Origin: Megachile rotundata
Taxonomy: Eukaryota; Arthropoda; Insecta; Hymenoptera; Megachilidae
Assembly (NCBI RefSeq): GCF_050947335.1
Contig: NW_027473314.1
Location: 372,001-436,000, forward strand
DNA: 64,000 nucleotides
Direction: 5' to 3'
Both the position numbers and the translations under genes were made by a program. Positions 16,801 through 33,330 of this stretch are shown here, in pieces (the first letter of the stretch is position 1; every line of letters starts with the position of its first letter). Below the pieces are notes generated by a model. That model worked only from the letters and a program-made list of their open reading frames with translations, did not search any database and was not told the DNA's origin.

Positions 16801-19800
16801 ACAATCATACAATCACAATCATACAATCACAATCATACAATCACAATCATACAATCACCAACATACAATCACAATCATACAGTCACAATCATGCAATCAC
16901 AATCATACAATCACAATCATACAATCACAATCATACAATCACAATCATACAATCACAATCATACAATCACAATCATACAATCACAATCATACAATCACAA
17001 TCATACAATCACAATCATACAATCGCAATCATACAATCGCAATCATACAATCGCAATCAAAGAATCACAATCATACGATCACAATCATACAATCACAATC
17101 ATACAATCACAATCATACAATCGCAATCATACAATCACAATCATACAATCACAATCATACTATCACAATCATACAATCGCAATCATACAATCACAATCTC
17201 ACAATCACGATCATACAATAACGATCATCCAATCACAATCATACAATCGCAATCATACAATCACAAACATACAATCACAATCTCACAATCACGATCATAC
17301 AATAACGATCATACAATCGCAATCATACAATCACAATCATACAATCACAAACATACAGAAACAATCATACAACCACTATCATACAATCACAATCATACAA
17401 TCACAATCATACAATCACAATCATACAATCACAATCATACAATCACAATCATACAATCACAATCATACAGTCACAATCATGCAATCACAATCATGCAATC
17501 ACAATCATACAAGGACAATCATACAATCACAATCATGCAGTCACAATCATACAATCGCAATCACACAATCGCAATCATACAATCACAAACATACAATCAC
17601 AATCATGCAGTCACAATCATGCAATCACAATCATACAATCACAATCATACAATCACAATCATACAATCACAATCATACAATCACAGTCATACCTTCACAA
17701 TCATACAATCACAATCATACAATCACAATCATACAATCACAATCATACAATCACAATCATACAATCACAATCATACAATCACCAACATACAATCACAATC
17801 ATACAGTCACAATCATGCAATCACAATCATGCAATCACAATCATACAAGGACAATCATACAATCACAATCATGCAGTCACAATCATACAATCGCAATCAC
17901 ACAATCGCAATCATACAATCACAAACATACAATCACAATCATGCAGTCACAATCATGCAATCACAATCATACAATCACAATCATACAATCACAATCATAC
18001 AATCGCAATCATACAATCACAATCATACAATCACAATCATACTATCACAATCATACAATCGCAATCATACAATCACAATCTCACAATCACGATCATACAA
18101 TAACGATCATCCAATCACAATCATACAATCGCAATCATACAATCACAAACATACAATCACAATCTCACAATCACGATCATACAATAACGATCATACAATC
18201 GCAATCATACAATCACAATCATACAATCACAATCATACAGGAACAATCATACAACCTTAATTATACAACCACAATCATACGATCACAATCATACAATCAC
18301 AATCATACAATCACAATCATACAATCACAATCATGCAATCACAATCATACAATCACAATCATACAATCATAATCATACAATCACAATCATACAATCACAA
18401 TCATGCAGTCACAATCATACAATCGCAATCACACAATCGCAATCATACAATCACAAACATACAATCACAATCATGCAGTCACAATCATGCAATCACAATC
18501 ATACAATCACAATCATACAATCACAATCATACAATCACAATCATACAATCACAGTCATACCTTCACAATCATACAATCACAATCATACAATCACAATCAT
18601 ACAATCACAATCATACAATCACAATCATACAATCACAATCATACAATCACCAACATACAATCACAATCATACAGTCACAATCATGCAATCACAATCATAC
18701 AATCACAATCATACAATCACAATCATACAATCACAATCATACAATCACAATCATACAATCACAATCATACAATCACAATCATACAATCACAATCATACAA
18801 TCACAATCATACAATCGCAATCATACAATCGCAATCATACAATCGCAATCAAAGAATCACAATCATACGATCACAATCATACAATCACAATCATACAATC
18901 ACAATCATACAATCGCAATCATACAATCACAATCATACAATCACAATCATACTATCACAATCATACAATCGCAATCATACAATCACAATCTCACAATCAC
19001 GATCATACAATAACGATCATCCAATCACAATCATACAATCGCAATCATACAATCACAAACATACAATCACAATCTCACAATCACGATCATACAATAACGA
19101 TCATACAATCGCAATCATACAATCACAATCATACAATCACAAACATACAGAAACAATCATACAACCACTATCATACAATCACAATCATACAATCACAATC
19201 ATACAATCACAATCATACAATCACAATCATACAATCACAATCATACAATCACAATCATACAGTCACAATCATGCAATCACAATCATGCAATCACAATCAT
19301 ACAATCACAATCATACAATCACAATCATACAATCACAGTCATACCTTCACAATCATACAATCACAATCATACAATCACAATCATACAATCACAATCATAC
19401 AATCACAATCATACAATCACAATCACACAATCGCAATCATACAATCGCAATCATGCAATCACAATCATACAATCACAATCATACAATCACAATCATACAA
19501 TCAGAATCATACAATCGCAATCATACAATCACAATCATACAGGAACAATCATACAACCTTAATTATACAACCACAATCATACGATCACAATCATACAATC
19601 ACAATCATACAATCACAATCATACAATCACAATCATGCAATCACAATCATACAATCACAATCATACAATCATAATCATACAATCACAATCATACAAGGAC
19701 AATCATACAATCACAATCATGCAGTCACAATCATACAATCGCAATCACACAACCGCAATCTTACAATCACAATCATACGATCACAATCATACCATCACAA

Positions 19801-21644
19801 TCATACAATCACAATCATACAATCACAATCATACAATCACAAGCATACAATCACAATCATACAATCACAATCATACAATCACAATCATACAATCGCAATC
19901 AAGGAATCACAATCATACGATCACAATCATACGATCACAATCATACAATCACAATCATACAATCACAATCATACAATCACAATCATACAATCACAATCAT
20001 ACAATCACAATCACACAATGACTATCATACAATCACAATCATACAATCACAATCATACAATCACAATCATACAATCGCAATCATAAAATCACAATCATAC
20101 AATCACAATCATACAATCACAATCATACTATCACAATCATACAATCACAATCATACAATCACAATCTCACAATCACGATCATACAATAACGATCATCCAA
20201 TCACAATCATACAATCACAATCATACAATCACAATCATACAATCGCAATCATACAATCACAAACATACAATCACAATCATACAGTCACAATCATGCAATC
20301 ACAATCATACAATCACAATCATACAATCACAATCATACAATCACAATCATACAATCACAATCATACAATCACAATCATACAATCGCAATCATACAATCGC
20401 AATCATACAATCGCAATCAAAGAATCACAATCATACGATCACAATCATACAATCACAATCATACAATCACAATCATACAATCGCAATCATACAATCACAA
20501 TCATACAATCACAATCATACTATCACAATCATACAATCGCAATCATACAATCACAATCTCACAATCACGATCATACAATAACGATCATCCAATCACAATC
20601 ATACAATCGCAATCATACAATCGCAATCATACAATCACAAACATACCATCACAATCATACAATCACAATCATACAATCACAATCATACAATCACAAGCAT
20701 ACAATCACAATCATACAATCACAATCATACAATCACAATCATACAATCGCAATCAAGGAATCACAATCATACGATCACAATCATACAATCGCAATCATAA
20801 AATCACAATCATACAATCACAATCATACAATCACAATCATACTATCACAATCATACAATCACAATCATACAATCACAATCTCACAATCACGATCATACAA
20901 TAACGATCATCCAATCACAATCATACAATCACAATCATACAATCACAATCATACAATCGCAATCATACAATCACAAACATACAATCACAATCATACAGTC
21001 ACAATCATGCAATCACAATCATACAATCACAATCATACAATCACAATCATACAATCACAATCATACAATCACAATCATACAATCACAATCATACAATCGC
21101 AATCATACAATCGCAATCATACAATCGCAATCAAAGAATCACAATCATACGATCACAATCATACAATCACAATCATACAATCACAATCATACAATCGCAA
21201 TCATACAATCACAATCATACAATCACAATCATACTATCACAATCATACAATCGCAATCATACAATCACAATCTCACAATCACGATCATACAATAACGATC
21301 ATCCAATCACAATCATACAATCGCAATCATACAATCACAAACATACAATCACAATCTCACAATCACGATCATACAATAACGATCATACAATCGCAATCAT
21401 ACAATCACAATCATACAATCACAAACATACAGAAACAATCATACAATCACTATCATACAATCACAATCATACAATCACAATCATACAATCACAATCATAC
21501 AATCACAATCATACAATCACAATCATACAATCACAATCATACAGTCACAATCATGCAATCACAATCATGCAATCGCAATCATACAATGACAATCATACAG
21601 AAACAATCATACAACCTTAATTATACAACCACAATCATACGATC
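10823..21644 (+). repeat. Higher-order repeat A, copy 2 (773 units)
   Basis: This is the second complete 10,822-bp period. All rare landmarks of copy 1 recur at exactly +10,822, including ATGCAT at 11823 and CCTTAATTAT at 13453, 15315, 18255, 19557 and 21615. It carries C at 11278 and 20702 where copy 1 has T. Copy 3 also has C at the position matching 11278, so the T at 456 is private to copy 1. Such similarity over 10.8 kb means a very recent amplification, continuing homogenisation, or an assembly duplication; sequence alone cannot separate these. Confidence 0.93.
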
Positions 21645-24600
21645 ACAATCATACAATCACAATCATACAATCACAATCATACAATCACAATCATACAATC
21701 ACAATCATACAATCATAATCATACAATCACAATCATACAAGGACAATCATACAATCACAATCATGCAGTCACAATCATACAATCACAATCATACAATCGC
21801 AATCAAAGAATCACAATCATACGATCACAATCATACAATCACAATCATACGATCACAATCATACCATCACAATCATACAAACACAATCATACAATCGCAA
21901 TCAAAGAATCACAATCATACGATCACAATCATACAATCACAATCATACAATCACAATCATACAATCACAATCATACAATCACAATAATACAATCACAATC
22001 ATACAATCACAATCATACAATGACTATCATACAATCACAATCATACAATCACAATCATACAATCACAATCATACAATCACAATCATACAATCGCAATCAC
22101 ACAATCACAATTATACGATCACAATCATACAATCACAAGCTCACAATCACGATCATACAATAACGATCATCCAATCACAATCATACAATCTCAATCATAC
22201 AATCACAAACATACAGAAACAATCATACAATCACTATCATACAATCACAATCATACAATCACAATCATACAATCACAATCATACAATCGCAATCATACAA
22301 TCACAATCATACAATCACAATCATACAATCACAATCATACAGTCACAATCATGCAATCACAATCATACAATCACAATCATACAATCACAATCATACAATC
22401 ACAATCATACAATCACAATCATACAATCACAATCATACAATCACAATCTCACAATCACAATCATACAGTCACAATCATACAATCACAATCATAGAATCAC
22501 AATCATACAATCACAATCATACAATGACAATCATACAATCACAATCATATAATCACAATCATACAATCACAATCATACAATCACAATCATACAATCACAA
22601 TCATACAATCACAATCACACAATCACAATCATACAATCGCAATCATGCATTCACAATCATACAATCACAATCATACAATCAGAATCATACAATCACCATC
22701 ATACAATCACAATCATACAATCACAATCATACAATCACAATCATACAATCACAATCATACAATCACAATCATACAATCACAATTATACGATCACAGTCAT
22801 ACGATCACAATCATACGATCACAATCATACAATCACAATCATACAATCACTATCATACAATCACAATCATACAATCACAATCATACAATAGCAATCATAC
22901 AATCACAGTCAAACAATCACAATCATAGAATCACAATCATACAATCACAATCATACAATCGCAATCAAAGAATCACAATCATACGATCACAATCATACGA
23001 TCACAATCATACGATCACAATCATACAATCACAATCATACAATCACAATCATACAATCACAATCATACAATCACAATCATACAATCACAATCATACAATC
23101 ACAATCATACAATCACAATCATACAATCACAATCATACAATCACAATCTCACAATCACAATCATACAGTCACAATCATGCAATCACAATCATACAATCGC
23201 AATCATACAATCACAATCATACAATCACAATCATACAATCACAATCTCACAATCACAATCATACAGTCACAATCATACAATCACAATCATAGAATCACAA
23301 TCATACAATCACAATCATACAATGACAATCATACAATCACAATCATATAATCACAATCATACAATCACAATCATACAATCACAATCATACAATCACAATC
23401 ATACAATCACAATCACACAATCACAATCATACAATCGCAATCATGCAATCACAATCATACAATCACAATCATACAATCAGAATCATACAATCACCATCAT
23501 ACAATCACAGTCATACAATCACAATCATACAATCACAATCATACAATCACAATCATACAATCACAATCATACAATCACAATTATACGATCACAGTCATAC
23601 GATCACAATCATACGATCACAATCATACAATCACAATCATACAATCACTATCATACAATCACAATCATACAATCACAATCATACAATAGCAATCATACAA
23701 TCACAGTCAAACAATCACAATCATAGAATCACAATCATACAATCACAATCATACAATCACAATCATACAATCACAATCATACAATCACAATCATACAATC
23801 ACAATCATAAAATCACAATCATACAATACCAATCATACGATCACAATCATACGATCACAATCATACAATCACAATCAAACAGTCAGAATCATACAATCAC
23901 AATCATACAATCACAATCATACAATCACAATCTTACAATCACAATCATACGGTCACAATCATAGAATCACAATCATAGAATCACAATCATACAATGACAA
24001 TCATACAATTACAATCATATAATCACAATCATACAATCACAATCATAAAATCACAATCATACAATCGCAATCACACAATCGCAATCATACAATCGCAATC
24101 ATGCAATCACAATAATACAATCACAATCATACAATCAGAATCATACAATCACAATCATACAATCGCAATCAAAGAATCACAATCATACGATCACAATCAT
24201 ACAATCACAATCATACAATCACAATCATACAATCGCAATCATACAATCACAATCATACAGGAACAATCATACAACCTTAATTATACAACCACAATCATAC
24301 GATCACAATCATACAATCACAATCATACAATCACAATCATACAATCACAATCATGCAATCACAATCATACAATCACAATCATACAATCATAATCATACAA
24401 TCACAATCATACAAGGACAATCATACAATCACAATCATGCAGTCACAATCATACAATCGCAATCACACAACCACAATCTTACAATCACAATCATACGATC
24501 ACAATCATACCATCACAATCATACAATCACAATCATACAATCACAATCATACAATCACAAGCATACAATCACAATCATACAATCACAATCATACAATCAC

Positions 24601-27600
24601 AATCATACAATCGCAATCAAGGAATCACAATCATACGATCACAATCATACGATCACAATCATACAATCACAATCATACAATCACAATCATACAATCACAA
24701 TCATACAATCACAATCATACAATCACAATCACACAATGACTATCATACAATCACAATCATACAATCACAATCATACAATCACAATCATACAATCGCAATC
24801 ATAAAATCACAATCATACAATCACAATCATACAATCACAATCATACTATCACAATCATACAATCACAATCATACAATCACAATCTCACAATCACGATCAT
24901 ACAATAACGATCATCCAATCACAATCATACAATCACAATCATACAATCACAATCATACAATCGCAATCATACAATCACAAACATACAATCACAATCATGC
25001 AGTCACAATCATGCAATCACAATCATACAATCACAATCATACAATCACAATCATACAATCACAATCATACAATCACAGTCATACCTTCACAATCATACAA
25101 TCACAATCATACAATCACAATCATACAATCACAATCATACAATCACAATCATACAATCACCAACATACAATCACAATCATACAGTCACAATCATGCAATC
25201 ACAATCATACAATCACAATCATACAATCACAATCATACAATCACAATCATACAATCACAATCATACAATCACCATCATACAATCACAATCATACAATCAC
25301 AATCATACAATCACAATCATACAATCGCAATCATACAATCGCAATCATACAATCGCAATCAAAGAATCACAATCATACGATCACAATCATACAATCACAA
25401 TCATACAATCACAATCATACAATCGCAATCATACAATCACAATCATACAATCACAATCATACTATCACAATCATACAATCGCAATCATACAATCACAATC
25501 TCACAATCACGATCATACAATAACGATCATCCAATCACAATCATACAATCGCAATCATACAATCACAAACATACAATCACAATCTCACAATCACGATCAT
25601 ACAATAACGATCATACAATCGCAATCATACAATCACAATCATACAATCACAAACATACAGAAACAATCATACAATCACTATCATACAATCACAATCATAC
25701 AATCACAATCATACAATCACAATCATACAATCACAATCATACAATCACAATCATACAATCACAATCATACAGTCAAAATCATGCAATCACAATCATGCAA
25801 TCACAATCATACAATCACAATCATACAATCACAATCATACAATCACAGTCATACCTTCACAATCATACAATCACAATCATACAATCACAATCATACAATC
25901 ACAATCATACAATCACAATCATACAATCACAATCACACAATCGCAATCATACAATCGCAATCATGCAATCACAATCATACAATCACAATCATACAATCAG
26001 AATCATACAATCACAATCATACAATCGCAATCAAAGAATCACAATCATACGATCACAATCATACAATCACAATCATACAATCACAATCATACAATCGCAA
26101 TCATACAATCACAATCATACAGGAACAATCATACAACCTTAATTATACAACCACAATCATACGATCACAATCATACAATCACAATCATACAATCACAATC
26201 ATACAATCACAATCATGCAATCACAATCATACAATCACAATCATACAATCATAATCATACAATCACAATCATACAAGGACAATCATACAATCACAATCAT
26301 GCAGTCACAATCATACAATCGCAATCACACAACCACAATCTTACAATCACAATCATACGATCACAATCATACCATCACAATCATACAATCACAATCATAC
26401 AATCACAATCATACAATCACAATCATACAATCGCAATCATACAATCACAATCATACAATCACAATCATACAATCGCAATCAAGGAATCACAATCATACGA
26501 TCACAATCATACGATCACAATCATACAATCACAATCATACAATCACAATCATACAATCACAATCATACAATCACAATCATACAATCACAATCACACAATG
26601 ACTATCATACAATCACAATCATACAATCACAATCATACAATCACAATCATACAATCGCAATCATAAAATCACAATCATACAATCACAATCATACAATCAC
26701 AATCATACTATCACAATCATACAATCACAATCATACAATCACAATCTCACAATCACGATCATACAATAACGATCATCCAATCACAATCATACAATCACAA
26801 TCATACAATCACAATCATACAATCGCAATCATACAATCACAAACATACAATCACAATCATACAGTCACAATCATGCAATCACAATCATACAATCACAATC
26901 ATACAATCACAATCATACAATCACAGTCATACCTTCACAATCATACAATCACAATCATACAATCACAATCATACAATCACAATCATACAATCACAATCAT
27001 ACAATCACCAACATACAATCACAATCATACAATCACAATCATACAGTCACAATCATGCAATCACAATCATACAATCACAATCATACAATCACAATCATAC
27101 AATCACAATCATACAATCACAATCATACAATCACAATCATACAATCACAATCATACAATCACAATCATACAATCACAATCATACAATCGCAATCATACAA
27201 TCGCAATCATACAATCACAATCATACAATCACAATCACACAATGACTATCATACAATCACAATCATACAATCACAATCATACAATCACAATCATACAATC
27301 GCAATCATAAAATCACAATCATACAATCACAATCATACAATCACAATCATACTATCACAATCATACAATCACAATCATACAATCACAATCTCACAATCAC
27401 GATCATACAATAACGATCATCCAATCACAATCATACAATCACAATCATACAATCACAATCATACAATCGCAATCATACAATCACAAACATACAATCACAA
27501 TCATACAGTCACAATCATGCAATCACAATCATACAATCACAATCATACAATCACAATCATACAATCACAATCATACAATCACAATCATACAATCACAATC

Positions 27601-28150
27601 ATACAATCACAATCATACAATCACAATCATACAATCGCAATCATACAATCGCAATCATACAATCGCAATCAAAGAATCACAATCATACGATCACAATCAT
27701 ACAATCACAATCATACAATCACAATAATACAATCGCAATCATACAATCACAATCATACAATCACAATCATACTATCACAATCATACAATCGCAATCATAC
27801 AATCACAATCTCACAATCACGATCATACAATAACGATCATCCAATCACAATCATACAATCGCAATCATACAATCACAAACATACAATCACAATCTCACAA
27901 TCACGATCATACAATAACGATCATACAATCGCAATCATACAATCACAATCATACAATCACAAACATACAGAAACAATCATACAATCACTATCATACAATC
28001 ACAATCATACAATCACAATCATACAATCACAATCATACAATCACAATCATACAATCACAATCATACAATCACAATCATACAATCACAATCATACAATCAC
28101 AATCATACAGTCACAATCATGCAATCACAATCATGCAATCACAATCATAC
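21645..28150 (+). repeat. Higher-order repeat A, copy 3, partial and altered
   Basis: This stretch is collinear with copies 1 and 2 at +10,822 until about 27,520 (landmarks ATGCAT at 22645 and CCTTAATTAT at 24275 and 26137). After the ATGCAATC at 27517 the offset to copy 2 falls to 10,612 at the AAAG landmark (27671 versus 17059), so 210 bp (15 units) are missing. By the ATGC at 28119 the offset is 10,640, a gain of two units. Copy 3 also has ACAATAATAC at 27721 (A at 27726) where copy 2 has C. After about 28,150 the variant order switches to that of the 4,140 to 4,220 region and collinearity ends. Confidence 0.88.
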
Positions 28151-30880
28151 AATCACAATCATACAATCACAATCATACAATCACAGTCATACCTTCACAA
28201 TCATACAATCACAATCATACAATCACAATCATACAATCACAATCATACAATCACAATCTCACAATCACAATCATACAGTCACAATCATACAATCACAATC
28301 ATACAATCACAATCATACAATGACAATCATACAATCACAATCATATAATCACAATCATACAATCACAATCATACAATCACAATCATACAATCACAATCAT
28401 ACAATCACAATCATACAATCACAATCACACAATCGCAATCATACAATCGCAATCATGCAATCACAATCATACAATCACAATCATACAATCAGAATCATAC
28501 AATCACAATCATACAATCGCAATCAAAGAATCACAATCATACGATCACAATCATACAATCACAATCATACAATCACAATCATACAATCGCAATCATACAA
28601 TCACAATCATACAATCACAATCACACAATCGCAATCATACAATCGCAATCATGCAATCACAATCATACAATCACAATCATACAATCAGAATCATACAATC
28701 ACAATCATACAATCGCAATCAAAGAATCACAATCATACGATCACAATCATACAATCACAATCATACAATCACAATCATACAATCGCAATCATACAATCAC
28801 AATCATACAGGAACAATCATACAACCTTAATTATACAACCACAATCATACGATCACAATCATACAATCACAATCATACAATCACAATCATACAATCACAA
28901 TCATACAGTCACAATCATGCAATCACAATCATACAATCACAATCATACAATCACAATCATACAATCACAATCATACAATCACAATCATACAATCACAATC
29001 ATACAATCACAATCATACAATCATAATCATACAATCACAATCATACAAGGACAATCATACAATCACAATCATGCAGTCACAATCATACAATCGCAATCAC
29101 ACAACCACAATCTTACAATCACAATCATACGATCACAATCATACTATCACAATCATACAATCACAATCATACAATCACAATCATACAATCACAAGCATAC
29201 AATCACAATCATACAATCACAATCATACAATCACAATCATACAATCGCAATCAAGGAATCACAATCATACGATCACAATCATACGATCACAATCATACAA
29301 TCACAATCATACAATCACAATCATACAATCACAATCATACAATCACAATCATACAATCACAATCACACAATGACTATCATACAATCACAATCATACAATC
29401 ACAATCATACAATCACAATCATACAATCGCAATCATAAAATCACAATCATACAATCACAATCATACAATCACAATCATACTATCACAATCATACAATCAC
29501 AATCATACAATCACAATCTCACAATCACGATCATACAATAACGATCATCCAATCACAATCATACAATCACAATCATACAATCACAATCATACAATCGCAA
29601 TCATACAATCACAAACATACAATCACAATCATGCAGTCACAATCATGCAATCACAATCATACAATCACAATCATACAATCACAATCATACAATCACAATC
29701 ATACAATCACAGTCATACCTTCACAATCATACAATCACAATCATACAATCACAATCATACAATCACAATCATACAATCACAATCATACAATCACCAACAT
29801 ACAATCACAATCATACAGTCACAATCATGCAATCACAATCATACAATCACAATCATACAATCACAATCATACAATCACAATCATACAATCACAATCATAC
29901 AATCACCATCATACAATCACAATCATACAATCACAATCATACAATCACAATCATACAATCGCAATCATACAATCGCAATCATACAATCGCAATCAAAGAA
30001 TCACAATCATACGATCACAATCATACAATCACAATCATACAATCACAATCATACAATCGCAATCATACAATCACAATCATACAATCACAATCATACTATC
30101 ACAATCATACAATCGCAATCATACAATCACAATCTCACAATCACGATCATACAATAACGATCATCCAATCACAATCATACAATCGCAATCATACAATCAC
30201 AAACATACAATCACAATCTCACAATCACGATCATACAATAACGATCATACAATCGCAATCATACAATCACAATCATACAATCACAAACATACAGAAACAA
30301 TCATACAATCACTATCATACAATCACAATCATACAATCACAATCATACAATCACAATCATACAATCACAATCATACAATCACAATCATACAATCACAATC
30401 ATACAGTCAAAATCATGCAATCACAATCATGCAATCACAATCATACAATCACAATCATACAATCACAATCATACAATCACAGTCATACCTTCACAATCAT
30501 ACAATCACAATCATACAATCACAATCATACAATCACAATCATACAATCACAATCATACAATCACAATCACACAATCGCAATCATACAATCGCAATCATGC
30601 AATCACAATCATACAATCACAATCATAAAATCAGAATCATACAATCACAATCATACAATCGCAATCAAAGAATCACAATCATACGATCACAATCATACAA
30701 TCACAATCATACAATCACAATCATACAATCGCAATCATACAATCACAATCATACAGGAACAATCATACAACCTTAATTATACAACCACAATCATACGATC
30801 ACAATCATACAATCACAATCATACAATCACAATCATACAATCACAATCATGCAATCACAATCATACAATCACAATCATAC
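28150..30880 (+). repeat. Rearranged HOR A block (displaced 4,634 bp)
   Basis: From about 29,022 to 30,880 this repeats 24,388 to 26,246 at a displacement of 4,634 bp (331 units), with landmarks ATGCAGTC at 29071 and CCTTAATTAT at 30771. Just upstream, CCTTAATTAT at 28825 is displaced by only 4,550 bp from 24275, so six units were inserted between 28,825 and 29,022. The start of the block holds a separate 196-bp tandem duplication. At about 30,880 it leaves the template: CATAATC is replaced by a run ending in CAGTCATACCTTC. Confidence 0.82.
28440..28800 (+). repeat. 196-bp (14-unit) tandem duplication
   Basis: The variant string CACACAATCGC, ATCGCA, ATGCAATC, CAGAATC, ATCGCA, CAAAGAATC, ACGATC, ATCGCA occurs with its ATGCAATC at 28455 and again at 28651. 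In the corresponding part of HOR A (around 25,930 to 26,110) it is single, so the duplication happened after this block was copied. Confidence 0.78.
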
Positions 30881-32100
30881 AATCACAATCATACAATCAC
30901 AGTCATACCTTCACAATCATACAATCACAATCATACAATCACAATCTCACAATCACAATCATACAGTCACAATCATACAATCACAATCATACAATCACAA
31001 TCATACAATGACAATCATACAATCACAATCATATAATCACAATCATACAATCACAATCATACAATCACAATCATACAATCACAATCATACAATCACAATC
31101 ACACAATCGCAATCATACAATCGCAATCATGCAATCACAATCATACAATCACAATCATACAATCAGAATCATACAATCACAATCATACAATCGCAATCAA
31201 AGAATCACAATCATACGATCACAATCATACAATCACAATCATGCAATCACAATCATACAATCACAATCATACAATCATAATCATACAATCACAATCATAC
31301 AAGGACAATCATACAATCACAATCATGCAGTCACAATCATACAATCGCAATCACACAACCACAATCTTACAATCACAATCATACGATCACAATCATACCA
31401 TCACAATCATACAATCACAATCATACAATCACAATCATACAATCACAAGCATACAATCACAATCATACAATCACAATCATACAATCACAATCATACAATC
31501 GCAATCAAGGAATCACAATCATGCGATCACAATCATACGATCACAATCATACAATCACAATCATACAATCACAATCATACAATCACAATCATACAATCAC
31601 AATCATACAATCACAATCACACAATGACTATCATACAATCACAATCATACAATCACAATCATACAATCACAATCATACAATCGCAATCATAAAATCACAA
31701 TCATACAATCACAATCATACAATCACAATCATACTATCACAATCATACAATCACAATCATACAATCACAATCTCACAATCACGATCATACAATAACGATC
31801 ATCCAATCACAATCATACAATCACAATCATACAATCACAATCATACAATCGCAATCATACAATCACAAACATACAATCACAATCATACAGTCACAATCAT
31901 GCAATCACAATCATACAATCACAATCATACAATCACAATCATATAATCACAATCATACAATCACAGTCATACCTTCACAATCATACAATCACAATCATAC
32001 AATCACAATCATACAATCACAATCATACAATCACCAACATACAATCACAATCATACAATCACAATCATACAGTCACAATCATGCAATCACAATCATACAA
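30880..32100 (+). repeat. Second rearranged HOR A fragment (displaced 6,888 bp)
   Basis: The segment from 31241 repeats the 24353 segment at a displacement of 6,888 bp (492 units), with ATGCAATC, CATAATC, AAGGAC, ATGCAGTC, AATCTTAC, AGCATAC and CAAGGAATC in the same order. It carries a private ATGCGATC at about 31521. Upstream (30,900 to 31,240) it is assembled from pieces seen at 28,200 to 28,500. This is the last extended HOR A match before the array changes character. Confidence 0.75.
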
Positions 32101-33330
32101 TCACAAACATACAATCACAATCATACAATCACAATCATGCAGTCACAATCATGCAATCACAATCATACGATCACAATCATACAATCACAATCATACAATC
32201 ACAATCATACAATCACAATCATACAATCACAATCATACAATCACAATCATACAATCATAATCATACAATCACAATCATACACGGACAATCATACAATCAC
32301 AATCATGCAGTCACAATCATACAATCACAATCATACAATCGCAATCAAAGAATCACAATCATACGATCACAATCATACAATCACAATCGTACGATCACAA
32401 TCATACCATCACAATCATACAATCACAATCATACAATCGCAATCAAAGAATCACAATCATACAATCACAATCATACAATCACAATCATACAATCACAATC
32501 ATACAATCACAATCATACAATCACAATCATACAATCACAATCATACAGTCACAATCATGCAATCACAATCATACAATCACAATCATACAATCACAATCAT
32601 ACAATCACAATCATACAATCACAATCATACAATCACAATCATACAATCACAATCATGCAATCACAATCATACAATCACAATCATACAATCACAATCATAC
32701 AATCACAATCATACAATCACAATCATACAATCACAATCATACAATCACAATCATACAATCGCAATCATACAATCGCAATCATACAATCGCAATCATACAA
32801 TCGCAATCATACAATCGCAATCATACAATCGCAATCATACAATCGCAATCATACAATCGCAATCATACAATCGCAATCATACAATCGCAATCATACAATC
32901 GCAATCATACAATCGCAATCAAAGAATCACAATCATACAATCACAATCATACAATCACAATTATACAATCACAGTCATACGATCACAATCATACGATCAC
33001 AATCATACAATCACAATCATACAATCACAATCATACAATCACAATCATACAATCACAATCATACAATCACAATCATACAATCACAATCATACAATAGCAA
33101 TCATACAATCACAGTCAAACAATCACAATCATAGAATCACAATCATACAATCACAATCATACAATCACAATCATACAATCACAATCATACAATCACAATC
33201 ATACAATCACAATCATACAATCACAATCATAAAATCACAATCATACACTAACAATCATACGATCACAATCATACAATCACAATCATACAATCACAATCAT
33301 ACAATCACAATCTCACAATCACAATCATAC
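32100..33330 (+). repeat. Transition zone between HOR A and the module C family
   Basis: This stretch mixes HOR A-type units (CATAATC, AAAGAATC, ACGATC) with long consensus runs and does not line up with one template over more than a few hundred bases. It includes private forms such as TACACGGAC near 32280, TCGTACGATC near 32388 and TACACTAAC near 33245. The register is unchanged. Confidence 0.7.
32755..32920 (+). repeat. Run of twelve identical ATCGCA variant units
   Basis: The G of ATCGCA is found at 32761 and every 14 bp up to 32915, giving twelve consecutive identical variant units, followed directly by CAAAGAATC. Elsewhere the same landmark (CGC units followed by AAAG) usually has three. 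Each unit contains one CpG, so this is the longest regular CpG run I noticed in the window. Confidence 0.93.

Noticed and set aside
1..21644. Firm call that HOR A copies 1 and 2 are an assembly error
   Set aside because: The two base differences and the altered third copy are compatible with real amplification. Only read evidence can decide, so it is left open.
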